Notes: generated by a model from the letters alone, not told the origin. Positions 1 through 6,933 are shown, counted from the stretch's first letter. The stretch: 11,584 nucleotides of DNA from Bryobacteraceae bacterium (GCA_019686145.1 JADGHK010000040.1:1-11584), one strand, 5' to 3'. Numbers and translations: made by a program.

Positions 1-1
1 G

Positions 2-49
2 AAGACGGTCGGCCACCTGGATACCAAGAATTCATCGGACGAGAGTTAG
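2..49 (+). CDS. C-terminal tail of an unidentified upstream gene (partial)
   Basis: A reading frame is open from base 2 and ends at a TAG at 47-49, giving a 15-residue tail (KTVGHLDTKNSSDES). The TAG overlaps the GTG start of the next gene (TAGTG), the kind of stop/start overlap seen again downstream between 645 and 647, which suggests one operon. The fragment is too short to assign to a family. The reading depends mainly on the overlap, because the next gene's frame is also open to the window edge. Confidence 0.4.
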   Translation, partial: KTVGHLDTKNSSDES

Positions 50-645
50 TGAGACTGCCGAGAAGACGTCTCGGCTGGCTGGCGCCGCCGGTCCTGCTGC
101 TTTTACTGGTCATCTCTCATCCGTACTGGCTGAGCGCTCTTGGTGCGTTCCTCGTCCTGAATCAGGAAGCCGTCCCTTCTGACTGTGTGCTGGTCCTGGG
201 TGGTGACTTCTACGGGAATCGCGTGCGATTCGCAGGGGATCTTGTTCGGCGTGGCATGGCGCCGGTTGCGTTTGTCAGTGGTCCCACCAACGTGTATGGC
301 TTGCCGGAATCCGCGCTCGCCATCCCGTTCGCCGTGAAGCACGGGTACCCAGAGCACTATTTCGTAGCCCTTCCGAACCAGGCAAAGTCAACCCGAGAGG
401 AAGCGCAAATCCTTACCGCGGAGCTCCGCAGGCGTAACATTCGACGGTATCTGCTGGTGACCAGCAACTACCACACGCGCCGGGCCGCGTCTCTCTTTCG
501 CGCCGCCGCGCCGGACCTGGAAGTCCGGGTGCTCGCCGCGCCGGACGCCTTCTTCCGGCCCGAGGATTGGTGGCGGGATCGCGAAGGGCGAAAGACATTC
601 CTGCTCGAGTGGGCGAAGACCTTTGCGGCGATGCTAGGACTTTAA
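49..645 (+). CDS. YdcF/SanA/ElyC-type DUF218 membrane-anchored protein
   Basis: A 198-residue protein with a basic N-terminus (MRLPRRRLGW), one hydrophobic anchor at about residues 11-35, and a Rossmann-like DUF218 domain facing the periplasm. Family hallmarks are visible: LVLGGD at residues 48-53 in the first beta strand, the charged STREEAQ helix at about 114-120, and LLVTSNYHTRRA at 135-146. Members such as SanA, ElyC and YdcF are linked to envelope integrity and peptidoglycan or undecaprenyl-lipid handling, but their chemistry is not settled. GTG at 49 is the only start in this frame within the window and overlaps the upstream stop; a weak purine stretch (GGACGAGAG, 38-46) precedes it. 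The end overlaps the ABC transporter start, so the two are probably translated together, which fits an envelope role. The family call is firm; the substrate is unknown. Confidence 0.85.
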   Translation: MRLPRRRLGWLAPPVLLLLLVISHPYWLSALGAFLVLNQEAVPSDCVLVLGGDFYGNRVRFAGDLVRRGMAPVAFVSGPTNVYGLPESALAIPFAVKHGYPEHYFVALPNQAKSTREEAQILTAELRRRNIRRYLLVTSNYHTRRAASLFRAAAPDLEVRVLAAPDAFFRPEDWWRDREGRKTFLLEWAKTFAAMLGL

Positions 646-2396
646 TGAAGATGCGGGAGACTCTGAGGACAATCTGGCCCTACCTATGGACCTACCGGTC
701 CGGCCTTCTGCGCGGCGGCGCTGCGTTGCTCTTCAAGGTCCTTCTCGCCACCTCCCTGCCCCTCCTGATCCGCGCCGGCATCGATAGCCTCACAAAGGGC
801 TTACAGATGGAGACCGTGATCGCGTTCGCCGGAGCGCTGGTCGCGGTTTCGGCGCTGAAGGGCCTGTTCCAGTACTGGATGCGCGTCATCCTGATTGGCC
901 TTTCCCGCGATATCGAATACGACCTGCGGAACGATCTGTTTCGCCACCTCACCCGCCTGTCCTATGACTTCTATGCCCGGTTTCGCACGGGCGACATCAT
1001 GGCTCGGGCCACAAATGACTTGAACGCGGTTCGAATGATGCTCGGACCCGGCGTCATGTACTGGACGGAGACCGTACTGACATTTGCCTTCGCCATCACC
1101 GTCATGGCCTCGGTCGACTTGCCTTTGACGCTCGTATCCCTCATACCGGCTCCGGTGATTTCCCTTGTGGTGATTATCTTTGGCAACAAGATTCATAACC
1201 GGTTCGAACGCATTCAAAGCATGTTCTCCGATATCAGCAGCCGGGTGCAGGAAAACATCGCGGGAGTGCGTGTGGTGCGGGCTTATGTGCAGGAGGAAGC
1301 AGAGCTCGAGCAGTTTGACCGTCTGAACCGCGACTACATCACTCAGAACATCCGGCTTGCCCGGATCTCGGGCCTCTTCATGCCGCTCTTACAGGGTCTG
1401 ATTGGCCTGGGATTCCTCATCGTCCTTTGGGTGGGCGGCTCCCGCGTGCTTTCCGGCTCGATCAGCGTGGGCAGCTTCGTGATGTTCAACACCTATATGG
1501 GGACGCTCGTGTGGCCGATGATCGCCTTGGGCTGGGTGGTGAATTTGACTCAGCGAGGCGTGGCATCACTCAGCCGGATCAACGAGATCCTCAAGGAGCG
1601 CCCGCTCATCGCTTCCCCTGAGCAGGCGGTAATACTCGGGGACAGATTCCAGGGCGAGATTGTATTTGAACGCGTCAGCGTCAAATACGGCAATACCTGT
1701 CACGCGCTTGAAGACATCTCCCTGCGGATTCCGGCCGGCTCCACTGTCGCCATCGTCGGACACACAGGCAGCGGGAAGAGCACCCTGGTTCAGCTCGTGC
1801 CGCGGCTGCTCGATCCCACTCGGGGCCGCGTCCTCGTCGACGGCGTGGACGTGCGGGAGCTCTCGCTCGATGAGCTGCGTTCGAACATCGGGTTCGTTCC
1901 GCAGGAGACCTTTCTGTTCAGCGCCACATTGGGCGAGAATATCGCCTTTGGCGTGAAGTCGGCGACACAGCAACAGATCCGGCAAGCGGCAGAGATTGCG
2001 GGTCTGGCTGGCGACATTGCATCCTTCCCCGCCGGCTTCGAAACGGTCGTGGGCGAAAGGGGCATCACGCTTTCCGGCGGTCAGAAGCAGCGCACTGCGA
2101 TTGCACGTGCGATTCTGCGCGATCCCAAAATCCTGATTCTCGATGACGCCCTGTCGAGTGTCGATACTCTGACCGAAGAAAGGATTCTGAGCGCTCTCAC
2201 CGTTGTCATGAGAGGGCGGACAACCATCCTGATTTCGCACCGTGTGTCGACAGTTCGAAACGCCGATCGCATCTTCGTGATCGAGCGCGGCAGACTGGTC
2301 GAGGAAGGCACCCATAGCGAGCTCGTCAACAGCGGCGGCTACTACGCAGACCTCTATCAGAAGCAGCTACTCGAGGAAGAGCTGGAAGCGATATGA
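645..2396 (+). CDS. ABC exporter half-transporter (MsbA/MdlA type, TMD-NBD)
   Basis: A 583-residue fused permease-ATPase, the usual length for type-IV (MsbA-like) half-exporters that work as dimers. Six membrane helices lie in roughly residues 18-300. The nucleotide-binding domain follows: Walker A GHTGSGKST (372-380), Q-loop Gln 420 in VPQETFLF, signature LSGGQ (476-480), Walker B ILILD ending at Asp 500, and H-loop His 532 in ISHR. The residue after Walker B is Asp 501, where canonical exporters have the catalytic Glu. This DD pattern is known in MdlA/BmrC-type halves of heterodimeric exporters. ATG at 645 overlaps the previous stop (TAATG). ATG at 651 is a possible alternative, and an in-frame extension back to 567 would lie inside the DUF218 gene and is rejected. 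Substrate could be lipid or drug. No partner half lies in the window, so it is homodimeric or paired with a gene elsewhere. Confidence 0.93.
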   Translation: MKMRETLRTIWPYLWTYRSGLLRGGAALLFKVLLATSLPLLIRAGIDSLTKGLQMETVIAFAGALVAVSALKGLFQYWMRVILIGLSRDIEYDLRNDLFRHLTRLSYDFYARFRTGDIMARATNDLNAVRMMLGPGVMYWTETVLTFAFAITVMASVDLPLTLVSLIPAPVISLVVIIFGNKIHNRFERIQSMFSDISSRVQENIAGVRVVRAYVQEEAELEQFDRLNRDYITQNIRLARISGLFMPLLQGLIGLGFLIVLWVGGSRVLSGSISVGSFVMFNTYMGTLVWPMIALGWVVNLTQRGVASLSRINEILKERPLIASPEQAVILGDRFQGEIVFERVSVKYGNTCHALEDISLRIPAGSTVAIVGHTGSGKSTLVQLVPRLLDPTRGRVLVDGVDVRELSLDELRSNIGFVPQETFLFSATLGENIAFGVKSATQQQIRQAAEIAGLAGDIASFPAGFETVVGERGITLSGGQKQRTAIARAILRDPKILILDDALSSVDTLTEERILSALTVVMRGRTTILISHRVSTVRNADRIFVIERGRLVEEGTHSELVNSGGYYADLYQKQLLEEELEAI

Positions 2397-2409
2397 TTCT
2401 TGTTTCCAG

Positions 2410-2424
2410 GCCGGCTGAGCCGGC
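2410..2424 (+). promoter_or_regulatory. Small GC hairpin before the TIM-barrel gene
   Basis: GCCGGC-TGA-GCCGGC can fold into a 6-bp stem with a 3-nt loop. It sits between the ABC transporter stop (2396) and the Shine-Dalgarno sequence at 2429. No T-tract follows, so a full intrinsic terminator is unlikely. It could partly attenuate transcription or protect the 5' end of a processed mRNA. Short GC palindromes also arise by chance at this GC content. Confidence 0.25.
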
Positions 2425-2428
2425 ATGC

Positions 2429-2435
2429 AAGGAGG
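2429..2435 (+). promoter_or_regulatory. Strong Shine-Dalgarno AAGGAGG fixing the start at 2445
   Basis: AAGGAGG lies 9 nt upstream of ATG 2445. It decides between that ATG and the in-frame TTG at 2400, which would add 15 residues (MFPGRLSRHARRIAI) in front of the Tat signal and has no such site. It is the best ribosome binding site in the window. Confidence 0.8.
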
Positions 2436-2444
2436 ATCGCGATC

Positions 2445-3287
2445 ATGAACATTCAGTCGACCAGGCGTGGATTCTTCGGGGCTGGCGCGGCCGCGCTGAC
2501 CGCTCTCCAGGCCGAATTCCAGTCCACGGCACAAGCCGCTGAGAGCCACGGCTTCAAGCTCGGCGTTGCTACCTACTCGCTCCGAAAGTTCTCAAGAGCG
2601 AAGGCGATTGAGATGCTGAAGCAGCTGCGCGTCACAGACGTCAGCATCAAATCCTTCCACTTGCCCTACGAGGACACCCCCGAGCAGTTGAAGGCGGCCA
2701 TGGCCGAGTTCAAGGCCGCGGGAATCACGGCATGGAGCGCCGGAAACAACAGCATTCAAAAGGATGACGAAGCGGACATCCGCCGTTACTTCGAATATGC
2801 GAAGAACGCGGGCATCCCCATGCTCGTGATTGCGCCAACCGCGCAGACTCTGCCAAAGATAGAGAAATTCGTCAAGGAATACGACATCAAGGTGGCCATC
2901 CACAACCACGGACCGGAGGACAAGCATTTCCCGACTCCGCAGAGCGCTCTGAAGCTGGTGAAGAACATGGACCCTCGCGTGGGGCTGTGCATCGACGTAG
3001 GCCACACGGCGCGAACCGGCGTCGACGTCGTGGAGTCGATTCGCGAAGCTGGCCCACGGCTCCTCGATATGCATGTCAAGGATCTGGCGGACATGAAGGA
3101 ACGGGACAGCCAGTGCGATGTCGGCGAGGGCAAGATGCCGATCGTGGCGATCTTCCGCCAGCTTAAGAAGATGAACTATCGAGGCGGAGTCATGCTGGAG
3201 TACGAAATTCACGCCGACGCGCCTTTGCTCGGCATGGCGAAATCGCTCTCCTATATGCGCGGCGTGCTGGCCGTGATGTCCGCCTGA
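2445..3287 (+). CDS. Tat-exported sugar phosphate isomerase/epimerase-like TIM-barrel protein
   Basis: A 280-residue protein of the xylose-isomerase-like TIM-barrel (AP_endonuc_2) superfamily. The N-terminus carries a twin-arginine signal, STRRGFFG (residues 5-12), a hydrophobic stretch to about 22 and a likely cleavage site near AQA (29-31), so the folded protein is predicted to be exported. The barrel begins at FKLGVATYSLR (37-47). Probable metal and substrate ligands are HNHG (His 153, His 155), CIDVGH (Asp 184, His 187), MHVKD (His 210) and LEYE (Glu 252), spaced as in this superfamily. Members isomerise or epimerise sugars, inositols or hydroxypyruvate, and the substrate cannot be read from sequence. 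It lies 48 nt after the ABC transporter on the same strand and has its own strong Shine-Dalgarno, so co-transcription is possible but unproven. Exported members of this superfamily are, from general knowledge, common in Acidobacteriota and Planctomycetota. Confidence 0.87.
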   Translation: MNIQSTRRGFFGAGAAALTALQAEFQSTAQAAESHGFKLGVATYSLRKFSRAKAIEMLKQLRVTDVSIKSFHLPYEDTPEQLKAAMAEFKAAGITAWSAGNNSIQKDDEADIRRYFEYAKNAGIPMLVIAPTAQTLPKIEKFVKEYDIKVAIHNHGPEDKHFPTPQSALKLVKNMDPRVGLCIDVGHTARTGVDVVESIREAGPRLLDMHVKDLADMKERDSQCDVGEGKMPIVAIFRQLKKMNYRGGVMLEYEIHADAPLLGMAKSLSYMRGVLAVMSA

Positions 3288-3295
3288 CGCTTGCA

Positions 3296-3324
3296 CGGGC
3301 GGCCTCTCCTAGGAGCGCCGCCCG
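3296..3324. terminator. GC-rich stem-loop between convergent genes (likely bidirectional terminator)
   Basis: CGGGCGGC (3296-3303) pairs perfectly with GCCGCCCG (3317-3324). The 13-nt interior holds a second palindrome, CTCCTAGGAG (3306-3315), that can extend the stem. It begins 8 nt after the stop of the plus-strand TIM-barrel gene and lies 70 nt beyond the stop of the minus-strand DinB-like gene, where a shared terminator is expected. The T-tract is poor on the plus strand (CTTTGC), so efficiency or Rho-independence is uncertain. Confidence 0.55.
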
Positions 3325-3394
3325 CTTTGCACACGGCTTAACCAGCGGAAATGCCAGGGCCGAGTTCAACTTCAGGAGGATCCCTGCTTCAGGC

Positions 3395-3919
3395 TCACGC
3401 CCCAGCCGGTATCTGGTCAGCATCCACCCCCATCCAGAGATTCGCGGTGCTCAGCTCCTCGCGGCCGCTCGCTTTCAGGTAGAGGAAGAGCTGCATGCGA
3501 TAGGCGACATAGTGGCAGAGCACCAGGCCGACGAGCCAGGAGCCTCGGCTGGCCTTGGCCCCAAATATTTCAATCTCAGAACGGAGGAAGGAGTCGGAGC
3601 AGGAATTGAGCAATTCCCGATACAGCCCCGGCTGCTTACCGATCGCTTCCTTTATCTCCTCCAGGTTCATTGCCTTCGCAGCAGCCTCCCCGCTCTCCCA
3701 CTGTTCTCTCCACGCATCCATGTCGAACGGCTCCGCTACGATCCCGTGCAGATGAGTCGGCGGCATGTAAACCATGTACTGAAGGAGTTCCAGCGTCGAA
3801 CGCTGTTTGGGAGTTGGGCGATAGTCGAGCTTGAAAGGATCTGCCTTTGAAGCCAGATGCAGGAGAATGTCTACTTCCCGCTGTAAAGCGCCGATGAGTT
3901 CATCCTTTGTCAGGACCAT
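3395..3919 (-). CDS. DinB-like four-helix protein, function unknown
   Basis: A 174-residue, largely alpha-helical soluble protein. The order of helices and the closing segment CHYVAYRMQLFLYLKASG (residues 135-152) followed by STANLWMGVD resemble the DinB/YfiT-like superfamily, where the last long helix carries an H-x3-H/R-x2-Q-type metal motif and ends in a conserved Leu-Trp. Candidate ligands are His 21 (LLHLAS), His 56 or 58 (PPTHLHG) and His 136, but the second histidine of the last helix is Tyr or Arg here. Metal binding may therefore be altered. DinB-like proteins are often thiol transferases or damage-induced proteins of unknown role. The start at 3919 is chosen because TGAGGTG (3924-3930) precedes it by a short spacer. 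An in-frame extension to 3991 has a low-complexity start without a ribosome site. It is a lone gene, converging on the TIM-barrel gene and diverging from the lipoprotein. Confidence 0.65.
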   Translation of the reverse strand: MVLTKDELIGALQREVDILLHLASKADPFKLDYRPTPKQRSTLELLQYMVYMPPTHLHGIVAEPFDMDAWREQWESGEAAAKAMNLEEIKEAIGKQPGLYRELLNSCSDSFLRSEIEIFGAKASRGSWLVGLVLCHYVAYRMQLFLYLKASGREELSTANLWMGVDADQIPAGA

Positions 3920-4082
3920 AAAACACCTCAAATTGCCGGAGGTCGATGCAGCCACGCCTCCGCAGGCTGCAGCTTCTGTACGCCATGGCACCGTTCTGCT
4001 TCACAGCCCGCCCTCGCGGGTCTGGCAATGGCGATGACCGAGACAGAATACCACGCAGCCGACGATCGGGCGGCTGCACGGG

Positions 4083-4088
4083 TATAAT
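4083..4088 (+). promoter_or_regulatory. TATAAT -10 box immediately upstream of the lipoprotein start
   Basis: A perfect TATAAT at 4083-4088 is followed by CGAAAA and then GTG at 4095. A -10 hexamer normally starts transcription 6-7 nt downstream, which places +1 at or next to the GTG. No Shine-Dalgarno lies in this gap, so a leaderless mRNA is likely if the box is used. The expected -35 window (about 4060-4066, CGACGAT) is a poor match to TTGACA, which weakens the call. Confidence 0.5.
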
Positions 4089-4094
4089 CGAAAA

Positions 4095-4475
4095 GTGAAA
4101 TTGCACCTGTTATTGCTGGCCGCGGCGCTGCTGTTTCAAGGGTGTAATCGTGCTCCACAAACTCCTGAAGCCGTTCGGGAGGGCGTAATGAAACACCTTT
4201 CCAGCCGTTCCGATCTTGACGTCGACTCCCTGCAGGTGGACGTCGCCACGGTCACGTTCCGGAACGGGGAAGCGGACGCCGTTGTCTCCTTCCGCCCGAA
4301 GGGATCTACCGATCCGGCAAGTGCGATGCAAATTCGCTACACGCTGGAACGGAAGGGCGGAGAGTGGGTAGTGAAATCCAGGTCGGAGGCCGGCGGGTCG
4401 CCGCACGGCGGCGCAGATCGAGGCATTCCCCCCGGACATCCGCCAATCCCTGAGAGCCCTTCCGGACAAAAATGA
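4095..4475 (+). CDS. Small predicted lipoprotein, first gene of the reductase-hemL operon
   Basis: A 126-residue protein whose N-terminus (MKLHLLLLAAALLFQGC) is a type-II signal peptide with the lipidated cysteine at residue 17. The lipobox FQGC has an unusual Gln at -2. Residues 22-38 form a helix (TPEAVREGVMKHLSS). Residues 41-97 alternate as beta strands (LQVDVATVTFRNGEADAVV, then MQIRYTLERKGGEWVVKSR), a pattern like small NTF2-like or DUF4878-type lipoprotein domains, though no family is assigned. The tail from 99 on is rich in Gly and Pro (GIPPGHPPIPESPSGQK) and is probably disordered. The GTG start is required by the signal peptide; the next Met is residue 32. The stop overlaps the ATG of the flavoprotein (ATGA at 4472-4475), so the two are probably translationally coupled. 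A role linked to the flavoprotein is only a guess from context. Confidence 0.75.
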   Translation: MKLHLLLLAAALLFQGCNRAPQTPEAVREGVMKHLSSRSDLDVDSLQVDVATVTFRNGEADAVVSFRPKGSTDPASAMQIRYTLERKGGEWVVKSRSEAGGSPHGGADRGIPPGHPPIPESPSGQK

Positions 4476-5653
4476 AATCTGTCGCGATCCTGGGTGGAGG
4501 GCCTGCCGGCGCTGTCGCCGCTGAAAAACTTGCCTCAGCGGGAATGAAGACGACTGTGCTCGATGAGAAGCTCGCCTGGGAGAAGCCGTGCGGCGGCGGC
4601 TTGACGTATAAGGCCTACTCGCGGTACCCGTTCCTGATCGAGAATGACGTCCCCAAGAAGCTGGTGACTGAGACCTGCCTCTCCGCTCAAGGCGCCGGCG
4701 ACGCCGTGATGAAGCTCAAGCGTCCGCTGGTCATCTACTCCCGGTATGATCTCAACCGGATGCTGCTGTCGCGCGCCGAGCGGGCGGGAGCACAAATTGA
4801 AAAAGACCGGGTTCTCGGAGTGAACCGGGCCCCTCGGGGCTGGCGGATACGGACGCGCCGGGGGACGCTGGAAGCCGACTACTGCATCATCGCCACCGGG
4901 GCCAGGAACTCGCTGCGTGATTTCGGCACTGCCTGGAACGCGGCCGACACCATGTACGCCATGGGGTATTACGTTCCGGCGCAGCAGGATCGCATCGACA
5001 TTCAATTCCTTCCTCATCTCGAGGGTTATATCTGGGTCTTTCCGAGGTGCGGGCATTTGTCGGTCGGGATTTGCGGCAAGGGAGAGCCTGCCCCGGCGCT
5101 GCGGCTGAGGCTGGAAACCTACATTCGGAAAAAGGGCATCGACTTGCGAAACGCCACGTTCTACGGCCACATGCTACCGGCGCTGTCCCACGCATCCTGG
5201 CAGCGCAACCGGGTGGCGGGCGACGGCTGGCTTGCTGTGGGAGATGCGGGCGGACTCGTGGATCCGGTTACAGGCGAAGGTCTATACTACGCGATGCGCT
5301 CCGCCGAGCTCGCAAGCAGCGTTGTTCTCGACGATGCCTTCCCCCCATCGGCAAAGGCCAATGCGTACCGGCGTCTGCTCGAACAGGACTTCACGACGGA
5401 TCTGGCTTTCGGAGCACGTATCGCCAAGCGTATCTTCGTCGGCTCGTTTCTGTTTTCGAGCGTTCCCGCCCGCATGGTGCAGTTTGTCCGGCACAGCCCG
5501 CGCTTCAGCGAAATCATTCAGGATTTATTCGCCGGCACGCAAAGCTACCGGGACTTGAAGGAGAGGCTGCTGAAGAATCTCAACGGTACTCTCCATGAGG
5601 CCGTCATGAATTTTTTGTTCGGCCGGCTTATTCCCAAAGAGAACCGCACATGA
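4472..5653 (+). CDS. Geranylgeranyl reductase family FAD-dependent oxidoreductase
   Basis: A 393-residue flavoprotein. The N-terminus is a Rossmann dinucleotide fold, VAILGGGPAGAVAAEKLASAG (starting at residue 4), with an acidic residue (Asp 31) ending the second strand. The family motif PCGGGL is at 39-44. The FAD-closing motif runs WLAVGDAGGLVDPVTGEG (253-270), followed by LYYAMRSAEL. A C-terminal helical tail at 315-390 completes the fold. Relatives reduce double bonds of geranylgeranyl chains in chlorophyll, archaeal lipids or menaquinone, and some act on other hydrophobic substrates. It starts with an ATGA overlap with the lipoprotein and ends with an ATGA overlap with hemL, so it sits in the middle of a tightly coupled operon. 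In phototrophs such a pair would suggest chlorophyll synthesis, but no magnesium-branch gene is visible here. Quinone or other isoprenoid reduction is at least as likely. Confidence 0.88.
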   Translation: MKSVAILGGGPAGAVAAEKLASAGMKTTVLDEKLAWEKPCGGGLTYKAYSRYPFLIENDVPKKLVTETCLSAQGAGDAVMKLKRPLVIYSRYDLNRMLLSRAERAGAQIEKDRVLGVNRAPRGWRIRTRRGTLEADYCIIATGARNSLRDFGTAWNAADTMYAMGYYVPAQQDRIDIQFLPHLEGYIWVFPRCGHLSVGICGKGEPAPALRLRLETYIRKKGIDLRNATFYGHMLPALSHASWQRNRVAGDGWLAVGDAGGLVDPVTGEGLYYAMRSAELASSVVLDDAFPPSAKANAYRRLLEQDFTTDLAFGARIAKRIFVGSFLFSSVPARMVQFVRHSPRFSEIIQDLFAGTQSYRDLKERLLKNLNGTLHEAVMNFLFGRLIPKENRT

Positions 5654-6933
5654 ATCGTTCCCGATCCGAATCTCTTTTTGCGCGCGCTCAGAAAGTGATC
5701 CCGGGTGGAGTCAATTCCCCGGTCCGCGCGTTCCGCTCCGTCGGCGGCACCCCGCCCTTCATTGCCCGGGGCAACGGCTCCCGCGTTTATGACGCGGATG
5801 GCAACGAGTACATCGATTATGTCGGCTCCTGGGGGCCGCTGCTGCTAGGCCACCGTCACCCTGACATCATAAAGGCTTTGGAGGGAGTGCTGGAGGTCGG
5901 CACGAGCTTCGGCGCTCCGACAGAAAAGGAGGTCGAGCTCGCCGAAATTATCCGCGAGGCCGTCCCCTCTATGGAGATGGTGCGGCTGGTGAACTCCGGG
6001 ACCGAGGCTACCATGAGCGCCCTCCGCCTCGCCCGCGGGTTCACCGGCCGCGACCTGACCGTCAAGTTCGAAGGCTGCTACCACGGTCACGTGGACTCGC
6101 TGCTGGTCAAGGCCGGCTCCGGGATGGCGACGCTTGGCATTGCCGATACAGTCGGCGTGCCGCGCGCTTTTGCCGAAACGACGATCGCTCTTCCTTACAA
6201 CTCGATCGACGCAGTGGAACAGGCGTTTCGGCTGCGCGGCGACAGCATCGCCGCTGTCATTGTGGAGCCGGTCGCCGGCAACATGGGATGCGTGCCGCCC
6301 GCGCCCGGCTTTCTCGAGGCGCTGAGACACCTCACGGAACGGCACGGATCTCTCCTTATCTTCGATGAGGTGATGACAGGATTCCGGGTCAGCTACGGCG
6401 GCGCGCAGGCACTGTATGGCATCCGCCCCGATATCACGACCCTCGGCAAAGTAATCGGCGGCGGCTTGCCCATCGCTGCCTACGGTGGCCGGGCGGACAT
6501 CCTCTCAAAGGTCGCCCCCTCGGGCCCCATTTATCAGGCCGGGACGCTGTCAGGAAACCCGCTTGCCGTGGCCGCCGGCCTCGCGATGCTGAAATATTTG
6601 AAGGCGCACCCGAACGTCTATACGGATCTCGAAGCTCGCACGGCGCAGCTTTGCGCCAATCCTCCGGAAGGCATCACCGTCAACCGCGTCGGATCGATGT
6701 TCACATTCTTCTTCACGAACAGTCCTGTGACGGACTGGGACTCCGCAAAGAAGGCCGACACGCAGCGCTTCAAGCAGTTCTTCCATTGGATGCTCGATCG
6801 CGGAGTCTACCTGGCGCCTTCCCAGTTCGAAGCCGGGTTTGTATCGGCGGCTCACACAGAAGCAGACATCGCGAAGACCGTGGAGATTGCAAGAGAGTAC
6901 TTCGCCAAGGCTCCGGCCGCGGCGCAGGGGTAA
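5650..6933 (+). CDS. hemL: Glutamate-1-semialdehyde 2,1-aminomutase
   Basis: A 427-residue class-III PLP enzyme of normal length for HemL. It converts glutamate-1-semialdehyde to 5-aminolevulinate, the last step of the C5 route to heme and other tetrapyrroles, in the cytoplasm. Diagnostic segments are visible: the N-terminal IPGGVNSPVRAF (17-28), RLVNSGTEATMSALRLARG (112-130), KFEGCYHGHVDSLL (139-152), the cofactor Asp 239 in FDEVMTGFR, the Schiff-base Lys 267 in TTLGKVIGGGLP, and QAGTLSGNPLA (296-306). The linker before NRVGSMFTFFF is short (CANPPEGITV), with no sign of a broken domain. The ATG overlaps the flavoprotein stop (ATGA). A purine-rich site (AAGAGAA, about 5637-5643) precedes it. 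No hemA is in the window. The function is well supported by the residues; the linkage to a geranylgeranyl-reductase homologue is the unusual part. Confidence 0.97.
   Translation: MNRSRSESLFARAQKVIPGGVNSPVRAFRSVGGTPPFIARGNGSRVYDADGNEYIDYVGSWGPLLLGHRHPDIIKALEGVLEVGTSFGAPTEKEVELAEIIREAVPSMEMVRLVNSGTEATMSALRLARGFTGRDLTVKFEGCYHGHVDSLLVKAGSGMATLGIADTVGVPRAFAETTIALPYNSIDAVEQAFRLRGDSIAAVIVEPVAGNMGCVPPAPGFLEALRHLTERHGSLLIFDEVMTGFRVSYGGAQALYGIRPDITTLGKVIGGGLPIAAYGGRADILSKVAPSGPIYQAGTLSGNPLAVAAGLAMLKYLKAHPNVYTDLEARTAQLCANPPEGITVNRVGSMFTFFFTNSPVTDWDSAKKADTQRFKQFFHWMLDRGVYLAPSQFEAGFVSAAHTEADIAKTVEIAREYFAKAPAAAQG

Noticed and set aside
567..644. In-frame N-terminal extension of the ABC transporter
   Set aside because: The 26 extra residues lie inside the DUF218 gene in another frame, while the TAATG overlap at 643-647 gives a normal coupled start and a 583-residue length.
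1566..2315. Long antisense frame of 249 codons inside the ABC transporter
   Set aside because: It is a shadow of the conserved nucleotide-binding domain, with no motifs, start signal or recognisable protein of its own.
3374..3381. AGGAGGAT Shine-Dalgarno-like sequence on the plus strand
   Set aside because: No start codon with a usable frame follows at the right distance, and the minus-strand DinB-like gene occupies the region from 3395.
3920..3991. 24-residue extension of the DinB-like protein
   Set aside because: The segment is Ala/Gly/Ser-rich, lacks a ribosome site, and a good TGAGGTG precedes the ATG at 3919.
4007..4020. CCCGC/GCGGG hairpin in the divergent gap 3920-4094
   Set aside because: A 5-bp stem without a T-tract, between divergent promoters, is not a credible terminator and shows no operator symmetry beyond what GC content would give.
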